Assembly (NCBI GenBank): GCA_032260445.1
Contig: JAVVFG010000127.1
Location: forward strand, 1 to 10,072
Source: JAAYYY01 sp032260445
GTDB lineage: Bacteria > Chloroflexota > Anaerolineae > Promineifilales > Promineifilaceae
DNA length: 10,072 nucleotides
Direction of reading: 5' to 3'
The translations under genes were made by a program, and so were the position numbers. Positions 1 through 7,965 of this stretch are shown piece after piece. Position 1 is the first letter of the stretch. Every line of letters starts with the position of its first letter. Below the pieces are notes generated by a model that saw only the letters and a program-made list of their open reading frames with translations, did not search any database and was not told the DNA's origin.

Positions 1-1
1 A

Positions 2-367
2 GACCCCACCCCGTTTATCGTCCGTGCCGCACAACATCAGCGTGCGACCATCGCCAGCGCCACGCTCGAGCTTTTCGTCAATATCCTGGCGAGGGAGGCC
101 GGCAACCTTGCCCTCAAGTTGCTGGCGACCGGTGGCATCTACCTCGGTGGCGGGATTCCGCCGCGCATTCTCGACCTGCTGCATACAGAGACGTTCATCG
201 CCCAGTTCCAGGACAAGGGCCGGTTCCGCCCACTGTTGGAGCAGGTTCCCCTGCGGGTGATCACGAACCCGGAAGCTGCTTTATTAGGTGCTGCCCAGGA
301 TGGCTTTCTCCTCAACGCGGGGCATGCCATCTCAAGCCCGGCACAATTGCCGGCCGAGCTGGATTAA
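2..367 (+). CDS. glk: Glucokinase, C-terminal part (cut by window start)
   Basis: ATP-dependent glucokinase makes glucose 6-phosphate from glucose in the cytoplasm and feeds the genes downstream. Only the last 121 residues are present; reading frame 2 is open from the window edge to TAA at 365-367. The visible part matches the C-terminal half of the bacterial Glk family (PF02685 type, not ROK): a helix ending in EAGNLALKLLATGG, the glycine-rich stretch IYLGGGIPPRIL, the KGRF...LLEQVPL segment, and the NPEAALLGAA motif near the end. The last 19 or so residues after DGFLLNAG are a short non-conserved tail. The next gene, pgl, begins 30 bp later on the same strand, so co-transcription is likely. 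The ATP-binding N-terminal segment lies outside the window and cannot be judged. Confidence 0.9.
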   Translation, partial: DPTPFIVRAAQHQRATIASATLELFVNILAREAGNLALKLLATGGIYLGGGIPPRILDLLHTETFIAQFQDKGRFRPLLEQVPLRVITNPEAALLGAAQDGFLLNAGHAISSPAQLPAELD

Positions 368-397
368 GACAGATTTCCGGACTTGCCCCGGAGGAAT

Positions 398-1180
398 ATG
401 CGGAGACCAGATCTGCTTGTCTTTGAGCATCAACATGACCTCTTTGCGACCGCAGCCACGGCACTGGCCCAGCAGGCTACCGTCGCTGTCGCCGCACGCG
501 GCCGTTTTCTTCTGGTGATTTCGGGAGGTGGCACGCCGCGTCCACTCTACAGGCTCCTGGCGCAGCCACCCTACCGCGACGATCTGCCCTGGGCCAAGAC
601 GCACGTGTTCTGGGCCGATGAGCGCATGGTGCCGCCGGTAGATGATGAGAGTAACTACCATCAGGCCTGGTCGGTTTGGCTGCAGCACGTGCCGATCCCG
701 CGAGAACAGATCCACGCGATCGACGGAGAGCTCACGCCAGAGAGTGCAGCTGGTGACTATGCGAATAAGCTCGCAGCGATGGCTCCTCCCGGGCGCGCCT
801 GGCCCCGCTTTGACCTCGTCTTGCTCGGTCTCGGGGCCGATGGCCATACGGCAAGCCTATTCCCTGGCTCGCCCCATCCCCTTCCCGCGGCGACACCCAC
901 CCTCCCCGTGACAGCCGACTACGGCGGCAGGCCCGCACAACGCGTGACGCTGACGCCACCGGCGATCAACAGCGCCCGCCACGTTATTTTCCTCGTTACC
1001 GGCAGCGACAAGGCCGGTGCTGTCGCCCAAACGCTGGCGCCCAAGGGAGACCCGCGCGCGTTGCCCGCCCGCCGTATCCAGCCCGAGCACGGCCAGTTAT
1101 CCTGGTTTCTTGACCGCGACGCGGCCGCTCGCTTGCAGCAGACGCCCCGCACCACTCCACCGCCGGTCGCCAATTCATAG
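398..1180 (+). CDS. pgl: 6-phosphogluconolactonase (DevB/Pgl type)
   Basis: Hydrolyses 6-phosphogluconolactone to 6-phosphogluconate, the second step of the oxidative pentose phosphate pathway, between Zwf and Gnd, which lie downstream. The product is 260 residues, normal for the family. Visible motifs: SGGGTPRPLY (42-51), FWADER (71-76) with a DDESNY segment after it, and the catalytic-loop signature GLGADGHTASLFPG (144-157), where His150 is the expected catalytic residue. A C-terminal PARRIQPEHGQLSWFLDRDAA-like segment (223-243) is also typical. I chose the ATG at 398 because GGAGG lies at 390-394, although its 3-nt spacing is short; an in-frame TTG at 383 would add five residues but has no ribosome binding site. 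The last 15 or so residues are Pro/Thr-rich and probably disordered. There are 14 bp to tal-pgi, so the gene is part of the operon. Confidence 0.94.
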   Translation: MRRPDLLVFEHQHDLFATAATALAQQATVAVAARGRFLLVISGGGTPRPLYRLLAQPPYRDDLPWAKTHVFWADERMVPPVDDESNYHQAWSVWLQHVPIPREQIHAIDGELTPESAAGDYANKLAAMAPPGRAWPRFDLVLLGLGADGHTASLFPGSPHPLPAATPTLPVTADYGGRPAQRVTLTPPAINSARHVIFLVTGSDKAGAVAQTLAPKGDPRALPARRIQPEHGQLSWFLDRDAAARLQQTPRTTPPPVANS

Positions 1181-1194
1181 GAAAGGAGATTCGC

Positions 1195-3963
1195 ATGACC
1201 AAACTACACAAGCTTGCCGACATAGGACAGTCGATCTGGCTTGATTACATCCACCGGGACATGCTGGACAATAACGAATTGCACCAACTTCGTGAGACCG
1301 GGGTGCGTGGCGTCACCTCCAACCCGGCCATCTTCCAGCAGGCGATTGCCGAGAGTGATGCTTATACGGACGCCTTGCGGCTGCTAGCCGGCGAAGGCAA
1401 GTCGCCAATCGAGATCTACGAAAGCCTGGCCATCGAGGATATCCAGCGTGCCGCAGACATCTTCGAGAGCGTCTTTACCCAGACAGGCGGCGAGGACGGT
1501 TACGTTAGCCTCGAGGTCAACCCCGAGCTGGCCCACGATACGGCAGCAACCGTTGCCGAAGCGCGCCGGCTTTTTGCCCGCGTGGACCGGCCGAACGTCT
1601 ACATCAAGGTCCCGGCAACGCCGGCCGGTATCCCGGCGATACAGCAATTAATTGGCGAAGGCATCAATGTCAACGTAACCTTGCTTTTCGCACGCGCCAT
1701 GTACGAGCAGGCTGCTGAAGCCTATATCAGCGGGGTCGAGCAGCTTATCGCCAACGGCGGCGACCCGGGCAAGGTCAGTTCGGTTGCGTCCTTTTTCGTA
1801 AGCCGCGTCGACACCAATGCCGACAAGAAGCTCGATGCCGCCGGGGCGGACGATCTGCGCGGCAAGGTCGGGATCGCCAACGCAAAGCTGGCCTACCAAC
1901 GGTTTCTCGAGTTATTTAGCGGCGAGCGCTGGGAGCGCCTAGCAGCACAGGGTGCCCGCGTACAGCGACCGCTGTGGGCCAGTACCAGCACCAAGGACCC
2001 TGCCTATCGCGACACGCTGTACGTCGACGAGCTGATTGGCTCGCATACCGTCAACACGGTGCCGCCACATACCCTTGACGCATTTCTTGATCATGGCACG
2101 GTGGCGCCAACGCTCACGGCGGAGCTGGACGACGCCATCGCGACTCTCGACCGTCTTCCCGAGCTGGGAATCAGCCTGGATCAGATTACCGATGAGCTGC
2201 TCGCTGAAGGGGTCGCCAAGTTCGCGGAACCATTCCGCAGCCTGATTGCGACGATTCGCGCAGAGCGGGACGGCATGCTCAGTTCGGCGCGTTGGCAAGG
2301 TGAGCTCGGCGAACTTGCCGCGCCTATAGAGGCCACAGTGCGGAAGCTCGTCGACGATGATGTCTTGCAGCGTATGTGGCAGCACGATTATACGCTCTGG
2401 GCAGATTCGGCAGATGAGATAACGAACCGCCTCGACTGGCTCACGATTGCTCAGGAGATGGAAAGCGCCACGCAAGACCTGCGGGCACTCGCCGTTGAGA
2501 TTCGCGATGCGGGCTACGACAAGGTCGTCGTGCTAGGCATGGGGGGTTCCAGCCTGGCCCCAGAGCTCTTCGCGCGGATGTTCGGCCCAGCAGCAGGCTA
2601 TCCCCAGTTGTTCGTGCTGGACAGCACAGATCCGCAGGCAGTCAGTAATCTGCGCAAACAGCTTGATCCCCAGCGCACGCTGTTCGTCGTTTCCAGCAAG
2701 TCCGGCGGGACGGTTGAGACATTGAGTTTCTTCAAGTACTTTTACACCTGGATGACGGATAGGATGGGCGCCGAAGCTGCCAGGGAGCATTTTGTGGCGA
2801 TCAGTGACCCAGGCAGTCGTCTGCTTACCCTGGCCGAGCGCTATAGCTTCCGTGTCGCCTTTGCCAACAATCCTGATATCGGCGGGCGCTACTCAGCCTT
2901 GTCACACTTTGGATTGGTTCCCGCGGCACTGTTGGGTCTTGACGTGCCGGAGCTGCTGGCGCGTGCGCGGCGTATCGATAGCCCTGAAGCGGCTGGACAG
3001 GCGTTGTGGCTTGGGGCGGTTCTGGGGACGATGGCGCTAGACGAGCGGCATATGGTTAATTTCATCACAACACCCGCACTGACCAGTTTCGGCGATTGGG
3101 TCGAGCAGCTCATCGCCGAGAGTACCGGCAAGGACGGCAAAGGGATCCTGCCGGTCGTGGGCGAGCCGCCGCTGGCTCCGGATGCCTACGGCGATCACCA
3201 GCTTATCGTCTATATGCGACTCCTCGGCGATGAACTCTATGATGAGGAAGTCGCGGCAATCGCGGCGAAACATCCCGTCGTCACGATTACGCTTCTGGAT
3301 CGTTACGACGTTGCCGAGCAATTCCTCGTCTGGGAAATTGCCACCGCGGTCGCCGGCCATCTCCTCGGCATCCATCCCTTCAACCAGCCGAACGTCGAGT
3401 CTGCCAAAGTGCGGACACGCGCGATCCTCGCCTCGTCCGGGGAGACGGACAACGAAGCAACGCGCGAGCTGACGGCACCGACGCCGGTTCTGAGCGAAGG
3501 TCCGGTCAAGGTCTACGAGTCATCGCTGCCCGCACGCACGGCGGCACAGGCACTACAGAATTTCCTCGAGCTGGTTCATAGCGATAGCTACGTCGCCATT
3601 CAGGCATACGCGGCGCCGACGGCAGAGAATGATGCGGCCCTGACCCACTTACGTAATTACATTCGCGAAGAAGCCGGGGTGCCTGTCACCGTCGGCTACG
3701 GCCCGCGCTTCCTCCATTCTACCGGCCAGTTGCACAAGGGCGATGCGGGCAACGGTCTGTTCGTGCAGATAACGACGGAGTCACAGCCTGATGTGGCGAT
3801 TCCCGACGCGCCCGGCGACACGGCAAGCGGCCTGACATTTGGCACGCTGAAGCTGGCGCAGGCTCTTGGCGACGCCGAAGCACTGCGCGATGCCGGGCGC
3901 CAGGTGATCCGGTTCCACACAGGGAGTTCGCTGCCAGCACTGGTAGCCGCCCTGCAAGCATGA
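1195..3963 (+). CDS. tal-pgi: Bifunctional transaldolase / glucose-6-phosphate isomerase fusion
   Basis: A 922-residue cytoplasmic fusion. Residues 1-360 are a transaldolase: catalytic Asp17 in IWLDYI, signature GVTSNPAIF (39-47), EVNPELA (107-113), Schiff-base Lys138 in YIKVPAT, Asn160/Thr162, the SRVD segment (203-206) and WASTSTKDP (261-269). It moves dihydroxyacetone units between sedoheptulose 7-phosphate and glyceraldehyde 3-phosphate. Residues 365-922 are a phosphoglucose isomerase with SIS domains: LGMGGSS (447-453), SSKSGGTVET (500-509), GGRYSALSHFGL (562-573), QLIAESTGK (638-646) with the expected catalytic Glu642, PFNQPNVESAK (728-738) and GPRFLHSTGQLHKGD (836-850). It interconverts G6P and F6P. 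AGGAG at 1184-1188, 6 nt before the ATG, fixes the start. The fusion is known in several phyla, so it is not novel, and I see no broken motif in either half. Confidence 0.96.
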   Translation: MTKLHKLADIGQSIWLDYIHRDMLDNNELHQLRETGVRGVTSNPAIFQQAIAESDAYTDALRLLAGEGKSPIEIYESLAIEDIQRAADIFESVFTQTGGEDGYVSLEVNPELAHDTAATVAEARRLFARVDRPNVYIKVPATPAGIPAIQQLIGEGINVNVTLLFARAMYEQAAEAYISGVEQLIANGGDPGKVSSVASFFVSRVDTNADKKLDAAGADDLRGKVGIANAKLAYQRFLELFSGERWERLAAQGARVQRPLWASTSTKDPAYRDTLYVDELIGSHTVNTVPPHTLDAFLDHGTVAPTLTAELDDAIATLDRLPELGISLDQITDELLAEGVAKFAEPFRSLIATIRAERDGMLSSARWQGELGELAAPIEATVRKLVDDDVLQRMWQHDYTLWADSADEITNRLDWLTIAQEMESATQDLRALAVEIRDAGYDKVVVLGMGGSSLAPELFARMFGPAAGYPQLFVLDSTDPQAVSNLRKQLDPQRTLFVVSSKSGGTVETLSFFKYFYTWMTDRMGAEAAREHFVAISDPGSRLLTLAERYSFRVAFANNPDIGGRYSALSHFGLVPAALLGLDVPELLARARRIDSPEAAGQALWLGAVLGTMALDERHMVNFITTPALTSFGDWVEQLIAESTGKDGKGILPVVGEPPLAPDAYGDHQLIVYMRLLGDELYDEEVAAIAAKHPVVTITLLDRYDVAEQFLVWEIATAVAGHLLGIHPFNQPNVESAKVRTRAILASSGETDNEATRELTAPTPVLSEGPVKVYESSLPARTAAQALQNFLELVHSDSYVAIQAYAAPTAENDAALTHLRNYIREEAGVPVTVGYGPRFLHSTGQLHKGDAGNGLFVQITTESQPDVAIPDAPGDTASGLTFGTLKLAQALGDAEALRDAGRQVIRFHTGSSLPALVAALQA

Positions 3964-3977
3964 CTTCCATCAGTAGG

Positions 3978-4003
3978 GGCGTCGCTAGCGGCGGCGCCTT
4001 TCT
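3978..4003 (+). terminator. Intercistronic hairpin between tal-pgi and gnd (weak terminator or processing site)
   Basis: GGCGTCGC (3978-3985) pairs with GCGGCGCC (3991-3998), giving 8 bp with one G-T wobble and a 5-nt loop. TTTCT follows at 3999-4003. The hairpin lies 15 bp after the tal-pgi stop and 25 bp before the gnd ribosome binding site turn-in, in the only operon gap longer than 30 bp. The T-run is short and interrupted, so full termination is unlikely. Partial attenuation, or a stabilised or processed 3' end that sets the tal-pgi to gnd-zwf ratio, fits better. This is inferred from the sequence only. Confidence 0.4.
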
Positions 4004-4028
4004 GTACCAAAGATCGGGAGAATCACTT

Positions 4029-4946
4029 ATGGAATTGGCAATGGTTGGATTGGGTAAGATGGGAGCGAATATGACAAGGCGGTTGATCGCCGCCGGTCAC
4101 CGCGTGGTTGGGACAGACCTCGATGCGAGCACCGTGCGCGACCTGGCTGAAGAGACTGGTATGGCCCCTGCGACCGGCCTGGCCGAGGCGATCGCTCAGC
4201 TAACTGAGAGACCGCGTGTGATATGGGTGATGGTGCCGGCAGGCAACCCCACCGAAAACGTTGTCCGCGAGGCTGCAGGCCTGCTAGACGAAGGCGACAT
4301 CATTGTTGACGGTGGCAATAGCAACTATCAGGAGACGATGCGTCGCGCCGCGGAGCTCCGCCGGGAAGGTATCTACTTCGTCGATGTGGGCACGAGCGGC
4401 GGTGTGTGGGGTTTGGAGCTTGGCTACAGCATGATGATCGGTGGCGACAACGTGGCGGTGCCTCATCTGCGTCCGCTGTTTGAAGCGCTCGGGCCAGGCA
4501 TTGACAAAGGGTGGGGACACGTTGGCCCGAACGGCACCGGCCATTTCGTCAAGATGATCCATAACGGCATCGAATATGGCATGATGCAGGCCTATGCTGA
4601 AGGGTTCGACATCATGCGCGCCAAGACGGATTTTGACCTGGATCTCTATCAGATCGCCAACATCTGGCGCTTCGGTAGTGTAATCCGCTCCTGGCTTCTT
4701 GATCTGACAGCGCTGGCACTGGAGGACGACGTCACCTTATCGCAGCTGCGCGGCTGGGTTGACGATAGCGGCGAAGGACGCTGGACGGTGCTGGAGGCCA
4801 TCGCCCTGGACGTCCCGGCGCCCGTCATCACCCTTTCGCTGCAAACCCGCTTTGCCAGTCGTGTCGAAGAGAGCTATGCGGCGAAACTGCTCGCGGCGAT
4901 GCGCAACCAGTTCGGCGGGCATGCGGTGAAACGAATCGATGAATAA
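4029..4946 (+). CDS. gnd: 6-phosphogluconate dehydrogenase, decarboxylating (short form, probably NAD-linked)
   Basis: Oxidatively decarboxylates 6-phosphogluconate to ribulose 5-phosphate, CO2 and a reduced cofactor. It has 305 residues, the short class (about 300, against about 470 for the E. coli type). Visible: an N-terminal Rossmann motif GLGKMGANM (7-15), VDGGNSNY (93-100), substrate-loop GTSGGVWG (121-128), and the catalytic stretch GHFVKMIHNGIEY (171-183) with Lys175, Asn179 and Glu182. The second Rossmann strand ends VVGTDLDAS, with Asp30 and Asp32 where NADP enzymes usually carry Asn-Arg-Thr; this favours NAD+ (inference). The ATG at 4029 is preferred over an in-frame ATG at 3960 because GGGAG lies 8 nt upstream (4016-4020) and the Rossmann strand starts at once; the 3960 start would add a 23-residue tail coded through the intercistronic hairpin. 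The stop overlaps the zwf start by 8 bp, so translation is probably coupled. Confidence 0.94.
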   Translation: MELAMVGLGKMGANMTRRLIAAGHRVVGTDLDASTVRDLAEETGMAPATGLAEAIAQLTERPRVIWVMVPAGNPTENVVREAAGLLDEGDIIVDGGNSNYQETMRRAAELRREGIYFVDVGTSGGVWGLELGYSMMIGGDNVAVPHLRPLFEALGPGIDKGWGHVGPNGTGHFVKMIHNGIEYGMMQAYAEGFDIMRAKTDFDLDLYQIANIWRFGSVIRSWLLDLTALALEDDVTLSQLRGWVDDSGEGRWTVLEAIALDVPAPVITLSLQTRFASRVEESYAAKLLAAMRNQFGGHAVKRIDE

Positions 4947-6411
4947 GCAGATAGAAGGAGGTTCCCCATCCATCATCATTTTCGGCGCCTCGGGCGATCT
5001 GGCACAGCGCAAGCTGGTGCCCGCTCTGTACAGCCTCTTCGAAAAGGACAAACTGCCGGACGATTTCCGCATTGTCGGTTTCGCCCGCTCAGAATTCGAC
5101 GATACGAGCTTCCGCGAGCGGATGCGCGACGGGATTAGCGAGTTCGGCGACTCGTTCAGCGAGGAGACCTGGGAGAACTTCGCGCCACGGCTCTCCTACG
5201 TTCAGGGGCAGTACGACGAAGCCGAATCACTGCGCCGCCTGGAGGAGCGCCTTGAAGATCTGGAGCCTGACGGCGCCGGTCGCCTCTACCATCTTTCGGT
5301 ACCGCCAGCTCTCTATGCGTCGATTGTCGAGACGCTCGGCGAAGTCGGCTTGACGCAAGCTGGCAATGGGTGGCGTCGCGTGGTAATTGAGAAGCCTTTC
5401 GGGCACGATCTGGCGTCGGCACGGACCCTCAACGAGCGCATTCACGCCGTCCTAGATGAAGAACAGATCTATCGCATCGATCACTACCTCGGTAAGGAGA
5501 CTGTTCAGAATATCCTCGTCTTTCGCTTCGCCAATGCCATCTTTGAGCCGATCTGGAACCGTAACTACATCAGCCACGTGCAGATCACGGCAGCAGAGGC
5601 CGTCGACGTCGGGCATCGGGGCGATTATTACGATGAGGTTGGCGTCCTTCGCGATATGTTCCAGAACCATCTCCTGCAGCTCCTTGCGCTGGTGGCAATG
5701 GAACCGCCGGTTAGCTTTGACGCCGACGCGCTACGCAACGAGAAAGTAAAAGTACTTGCCGCGTTGCAACATCACGACCCGCACGCACTCGCCCAGAACA
5801 GCGTTCGTGGTCAGTATGAAGGGTACCGCGAGATCGCGGATGTTGACGCCGGTTCGCAGACGGCGACTTTCGCCGCACTCCGCCTCTATATCGACAATTG
5901 GCGCTGGCAGGGCGTCCCCTTCTATCTGCGTTCCGGGAAGGCTTTAGCAACGAAATCAACAGAGATCGTAGTCCATTTCCAGAGACCACCGCACATCCTT
6001 TTCGATGCTGCCCGGCGCAAAGAGCTGAGGCCGAACTACATTGCGCTGTGCATCCAGCCGGACGAAGGAATTCATCTGCGTTTTGAAGCCAAGGTGCCGG
6101 ACACCGTTGCCGAGATGGAGCCGGTGGACATGGAGTTCCACTACGCTGACAACTTTGATGGCGCGCCAATTCCCGAAGCGTACGAGCGGCTCCTGCTCGA
6201 CGCGCTCAGCGGGGATGCGGCGCTCTTCACCAGGGCCGACGAGATTGAGCTCGCCTGGGCATTGATTGACGACGTGATCGCCGGCTGGCAAGGGCCGGAG
6301 GCACCAGCGCTGCAACACTACGCGCCTGGAAGCTGGGGCCCCGCCGCCGCTACCGAGCTACTCGCCGCCCATTGTCACGAATGGACAACCGGCTGCGCGC
6401 ATGACGATTAG
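4939..6411 (+). CDS. zwf: Glucose-6-phosphate 1-dehydrogenase
   Basis: Oxidises G6P to 6-phosphogluconolactone, the entry step of the oxidative pentose phosphate pathway. The product has 490 residues, normal for bacterial Zwf. Visible: the nucleotide-binding motif FGASGDLAQRKL (15-26), Arg50 in GFARSEF near the expected NADP 2'-phosphate site, EKPFG (151-155), the active-site signature RIDHYLGKE (179-187) with Asp181, His182 and Lys186, and RDMFQNHLLQLLALVAMEPP (238-257) with the expected catalytic base His244. The ATG at 4939 lies inside the last codons of gnd (8-bp overlap). It has only a weak upstream purine stretch, so translation probably depends on ribosomes finishing gnd. No other ATG, GTG or TTG can supply the N-terminal strand before FGASGD. 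It is the last gene of the operon; glgA converges 14 bp further on. Confidence 0.96.
   Translation: MNKQIEGGSPSIIIFGASGDLAQRKLVPALYSLFEKDKLPDDFRIVGFARSEFDDTSFRERMRDGISEFGDSFSEETWENFAPRLSYVQGQYDEAESLRRLEERLEDLEPDGAGRLYHLSVPPALYASIVETLGEVGLTQAGNGWRRVVIEKPFGHDLASARTLNERIHAVLDEEQIYRIDHYLGKETVQNILVFRFANAIFEPIWNRNYISHVQITAAEAVDVGHRGDYYDEVGVLRDMFQNHLLQLLALVAMEPPVSFDADALRNEKVKVLAALQHHDPHALAQNSVRGQYEGYREIADVDAGSQTATFAALRLYIDNWRWQGVPFYLRSGKALATKSTEIVVHFQRPPHILFDAARRKELRPNYIALCIQPDEGIHLRFEAKVPDTVAEMEPVDMEFHYADNFDGAPIPEAYERLLLDALSGDAALFTRADEIELAWALIDDVIAGWQGPEAPALQHYAPGSWGPAAATELLAAHCHEWTTGCAHDD
4953..4962 (+). promoter_or_regulatory. Strong Shine-Dalgarno-like site inside the 5' end of zwf
   Basis: AGAAGGAGGT lies 12 nt after the zwf ATG and is a near-perfect anti-16S complement, better than the site in front of the annotated start. 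No ATG, GTG or TTG follows within 4-12 nt in the zwf frame; the nearest in-frame codons are TCC, ATC, ATC and ATT (from 4969). It may hold the re-initiating ribosome after gnd termination, allow a rare ATC/ATT start, or be chance from Glu-Gly-Gly codons. Confidence 0.3.
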
Positions 6412-6425
6412 CGCTTAAGTGCGAT

Positions 6426-7874
6426 CTACCAGCCGCGGGTACGGGCGATCGCCCAGCCGTACAACTGCTCGTAGCCGCGTGCTGAACGCTCCCACGAGAA
6501 GTCGCTGTTCATCCCGGCCGTCTGGATTGCCCGCCAGTTCTCCCGATCGTCCCGAAATACATAGATAGCACGCTCAAGGGCACGCCAGAAGTCGTCAGCA
6601 CTCTGCTGGTTGTAAGTAAAGCCGGTGATACCATCCTCGACCGTATCGGCAAGCCCACCCGTTGCGCGCACGACGGGCACACTGCCGTAGCGCATGGCGA
6701 TGAGCTGGCCCAGGCCACATGGCTCGAATAGCGAGGGCATCAGGAACATGTCGCTGCCAGCGTACAGTAGGGGAGCGAGCCCAGCGTTATACTCCAGGAT
6801 TGCCGTCATCTTCTCGCGGTGGTAGCTGGCGAGATGGGCAAACATATCCTCGTACTGCTTCTCCCCTGTGCCGAGGACGACAAATTGGGCATCGCCAGCT
6901 TCGCCGTTGAGGAGGCGGTGGATGACGTGTCCGGTGATGTCTAGCCCCTTCTGCCAGTCGAGGCGAGAGACCATGGCCACCAGCGGAACGTCGTCGCGCT
7001 GCGGCAACCCCACGAGCTCTTGTAGCGCCCGCCGGTTCACCTGCCGCAGCTCCCACTCGTCCCTGCTGTAGGTCTGCGCCAGTCGCGGATCCGTTGCCGG
7101 GTTCCACGTTTCATAATCGATACCATTGAGGATACCATGCACGTCAAAACTGCGGTGGCGGAGCAAGCCGTCCAGCCCGGCGCCACCTTCGGCGGTCATG
7201 ATCTCACGTGCATAGGTCGGGCTCACTGTGTTCACCATCGTGGCATGGTAGATGCCGCGCGCCATGAAATTGACTTCACCGTAAGGCTCCTCGTGCAGCG
7301 AATGCGTCCAGATGCCGAGGTACTCTAGGACGTGCCACGGTGAGCGCCCCTGGTGCGCTAGATTATGGATGGTAAACACGGTCGGCGTCCCGGCATACCG
7401 CGTGTCGTGCTGGCCCGCGGTTGCCAGCCAGGTGATCGCCGGCGCAGTGTGCCAATCGTGGGCGTGCACGACGTCCGGTCGCCAGCCTAAGGCCGCAAAT
7501 GTCAGGTCGAGGGCCGCGCGGCTGAAGAAAGCAAACCGATAGACGTCATCCCAATAGCCATAAACTTCCGGCCGGTCAAAGAGGTGGCGCTCGGCCACAA
7601 AATAGACACGCACGTCACTCCCCGGAAGCGTCCTGTGAAAAACACCTGCGGGGATAAGCTGCCCGCCGACGGGCACGTTGAGAGTAAGCCCCAGGGGCTC
7701 TACGCCCGGATAACCACGTTCGATCGCCTGATAAGCCGGCATCACGACGCGGACGTCATGGCCCGCGGCTGCCAACGCCTTTGGCAGGGAACCCGCGACG
7801 TCGCCCAACCCGCCGCGCTTGGCGAAGGGTGCGACCTCGGCACTGAGGAACAGAATGCGCAGGGGATCGGTCAT
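6426..7874 (-). CDS. glgA: Glycogen synthase (ADP-glucose type, GT5)
   Basis: Transfers glucose from ADP-glucose to the growing alpha-1,4-glucan. The product has 482 residues, normal for bacterial GlgA. N-terminal GT5 domain: KRGGLGDVAGSLPKAL (19-34) with ADP-glucose-binding Lys19, HAHDWHT (137-143) and TIHNLAHQG (168-176). C-terminal GT-B domain: NGIDYETWNP (250-259), SRLDWQKGLD (303-312) with Arg304 and Lys309, and FEPCGLGQLIAMRYGSVPVV (383-402) with the conserved Glu384, then ATGGLADTV. Position 20 is Arg where the family usually has KTGGL or KVGGL. AGGAGGG (plus coordinates 7878-7884) sits just upstream of the ATG. It is convergent with zwf. A storage role next to a G6P-producing operon makes metabolic sense, but glgC and glgB are not in the window. 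Confidence 0.95.
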   Translation of the reverse strand: MTDPLRILFLSAEVAPFAKRGGLGDVAGSLPKALAAAGHDVRVVMPAYQAIERGYPGVEPLGLTLNVPVGGQLIPAGVFHRTLPGSDVRVYFVAERHLFDRPEVYGYWDDVYRFAFFSRAALDLTFAALGWRPDVVHAHDWHTAPAITWLATAGQHDTRYAGTPTVFTIHNLAHQGRSPWHVLEYLGIWTHSLHEEPYGEVNFMARGIYHATMVNTVSPTYAREIMTAEGGAGLDGLLRHRSFDVHGILNGIDYETWNPATDPRLAQTYSRDEWELRQVNRRALQELVGLPQRDDVPLVAMVSRLDWQKGLDITGHVIHRLLNGEAGDAQFVVLGTGEKQYEDMFAHLASYHREKMTAILEYNAGLAPLLYAGSDMFLMPSLFEPCGLGQLIAMRYGSVPVVRATGGLADTVEDGITGFTYNQQSADDFWRALERAIYVFRDDRENWRAIQTAGMNSDFSWERSARGYEQLYGWAIARTRGW

Positions 7875-7916
7875 CAGCCCTCCTGTGGCCCGAACGCAAA
7901 CGCCCCCTGTCTCACC

Positions 7917-7945
7917 CGCATCGGCGAGCCAGGGGACGATGTCAA
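7917..7945 (-). promoter_or_regulatory. Candidate glgA promoter
   Basis: On the minus strand a perfect -35 hexamer TTGACA (plus 7940-7945) is followed after 17 nt by GATGCG (plus 7917-7922), a poor -10 box. The pair lies about 43-71 bp before the glgA start. It lies between the tRNA remnant and glgA, so the insertion would have left it intact. Confidence is low because of the weak -10. Confidence 0.3.
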
Positions 7946-7965
7946 GGAACTAACTTGTACCCGTG

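Noticed and set aside
332..847. Minus-strand open frame opposite pgl (171 residues) and similar antisense frames across the operon
   Set aside because: They lie fully antisense to well-recognised genes and show no recognisable motif.
3960..4028. Earlier in-frame ATG for gnd overlapping the tal-pgi stop
   Set aside because: The extra 23 residues are not family-like and cover the intercistronic hairpin; the ATG at 4029 has a good ribosome binding site and starts the Rossmann strand directly.
6443..6454. Palindrome GGGCGATCGCCC in glgA (and GCGATCGC at 4188-4195) as a HIP1-like repeated element
   Set aside because: Only two scattered octamers, each inside a coding region; this is not the dense distribution seen in cyanobacteria and fits chance in GC-rich DNA.
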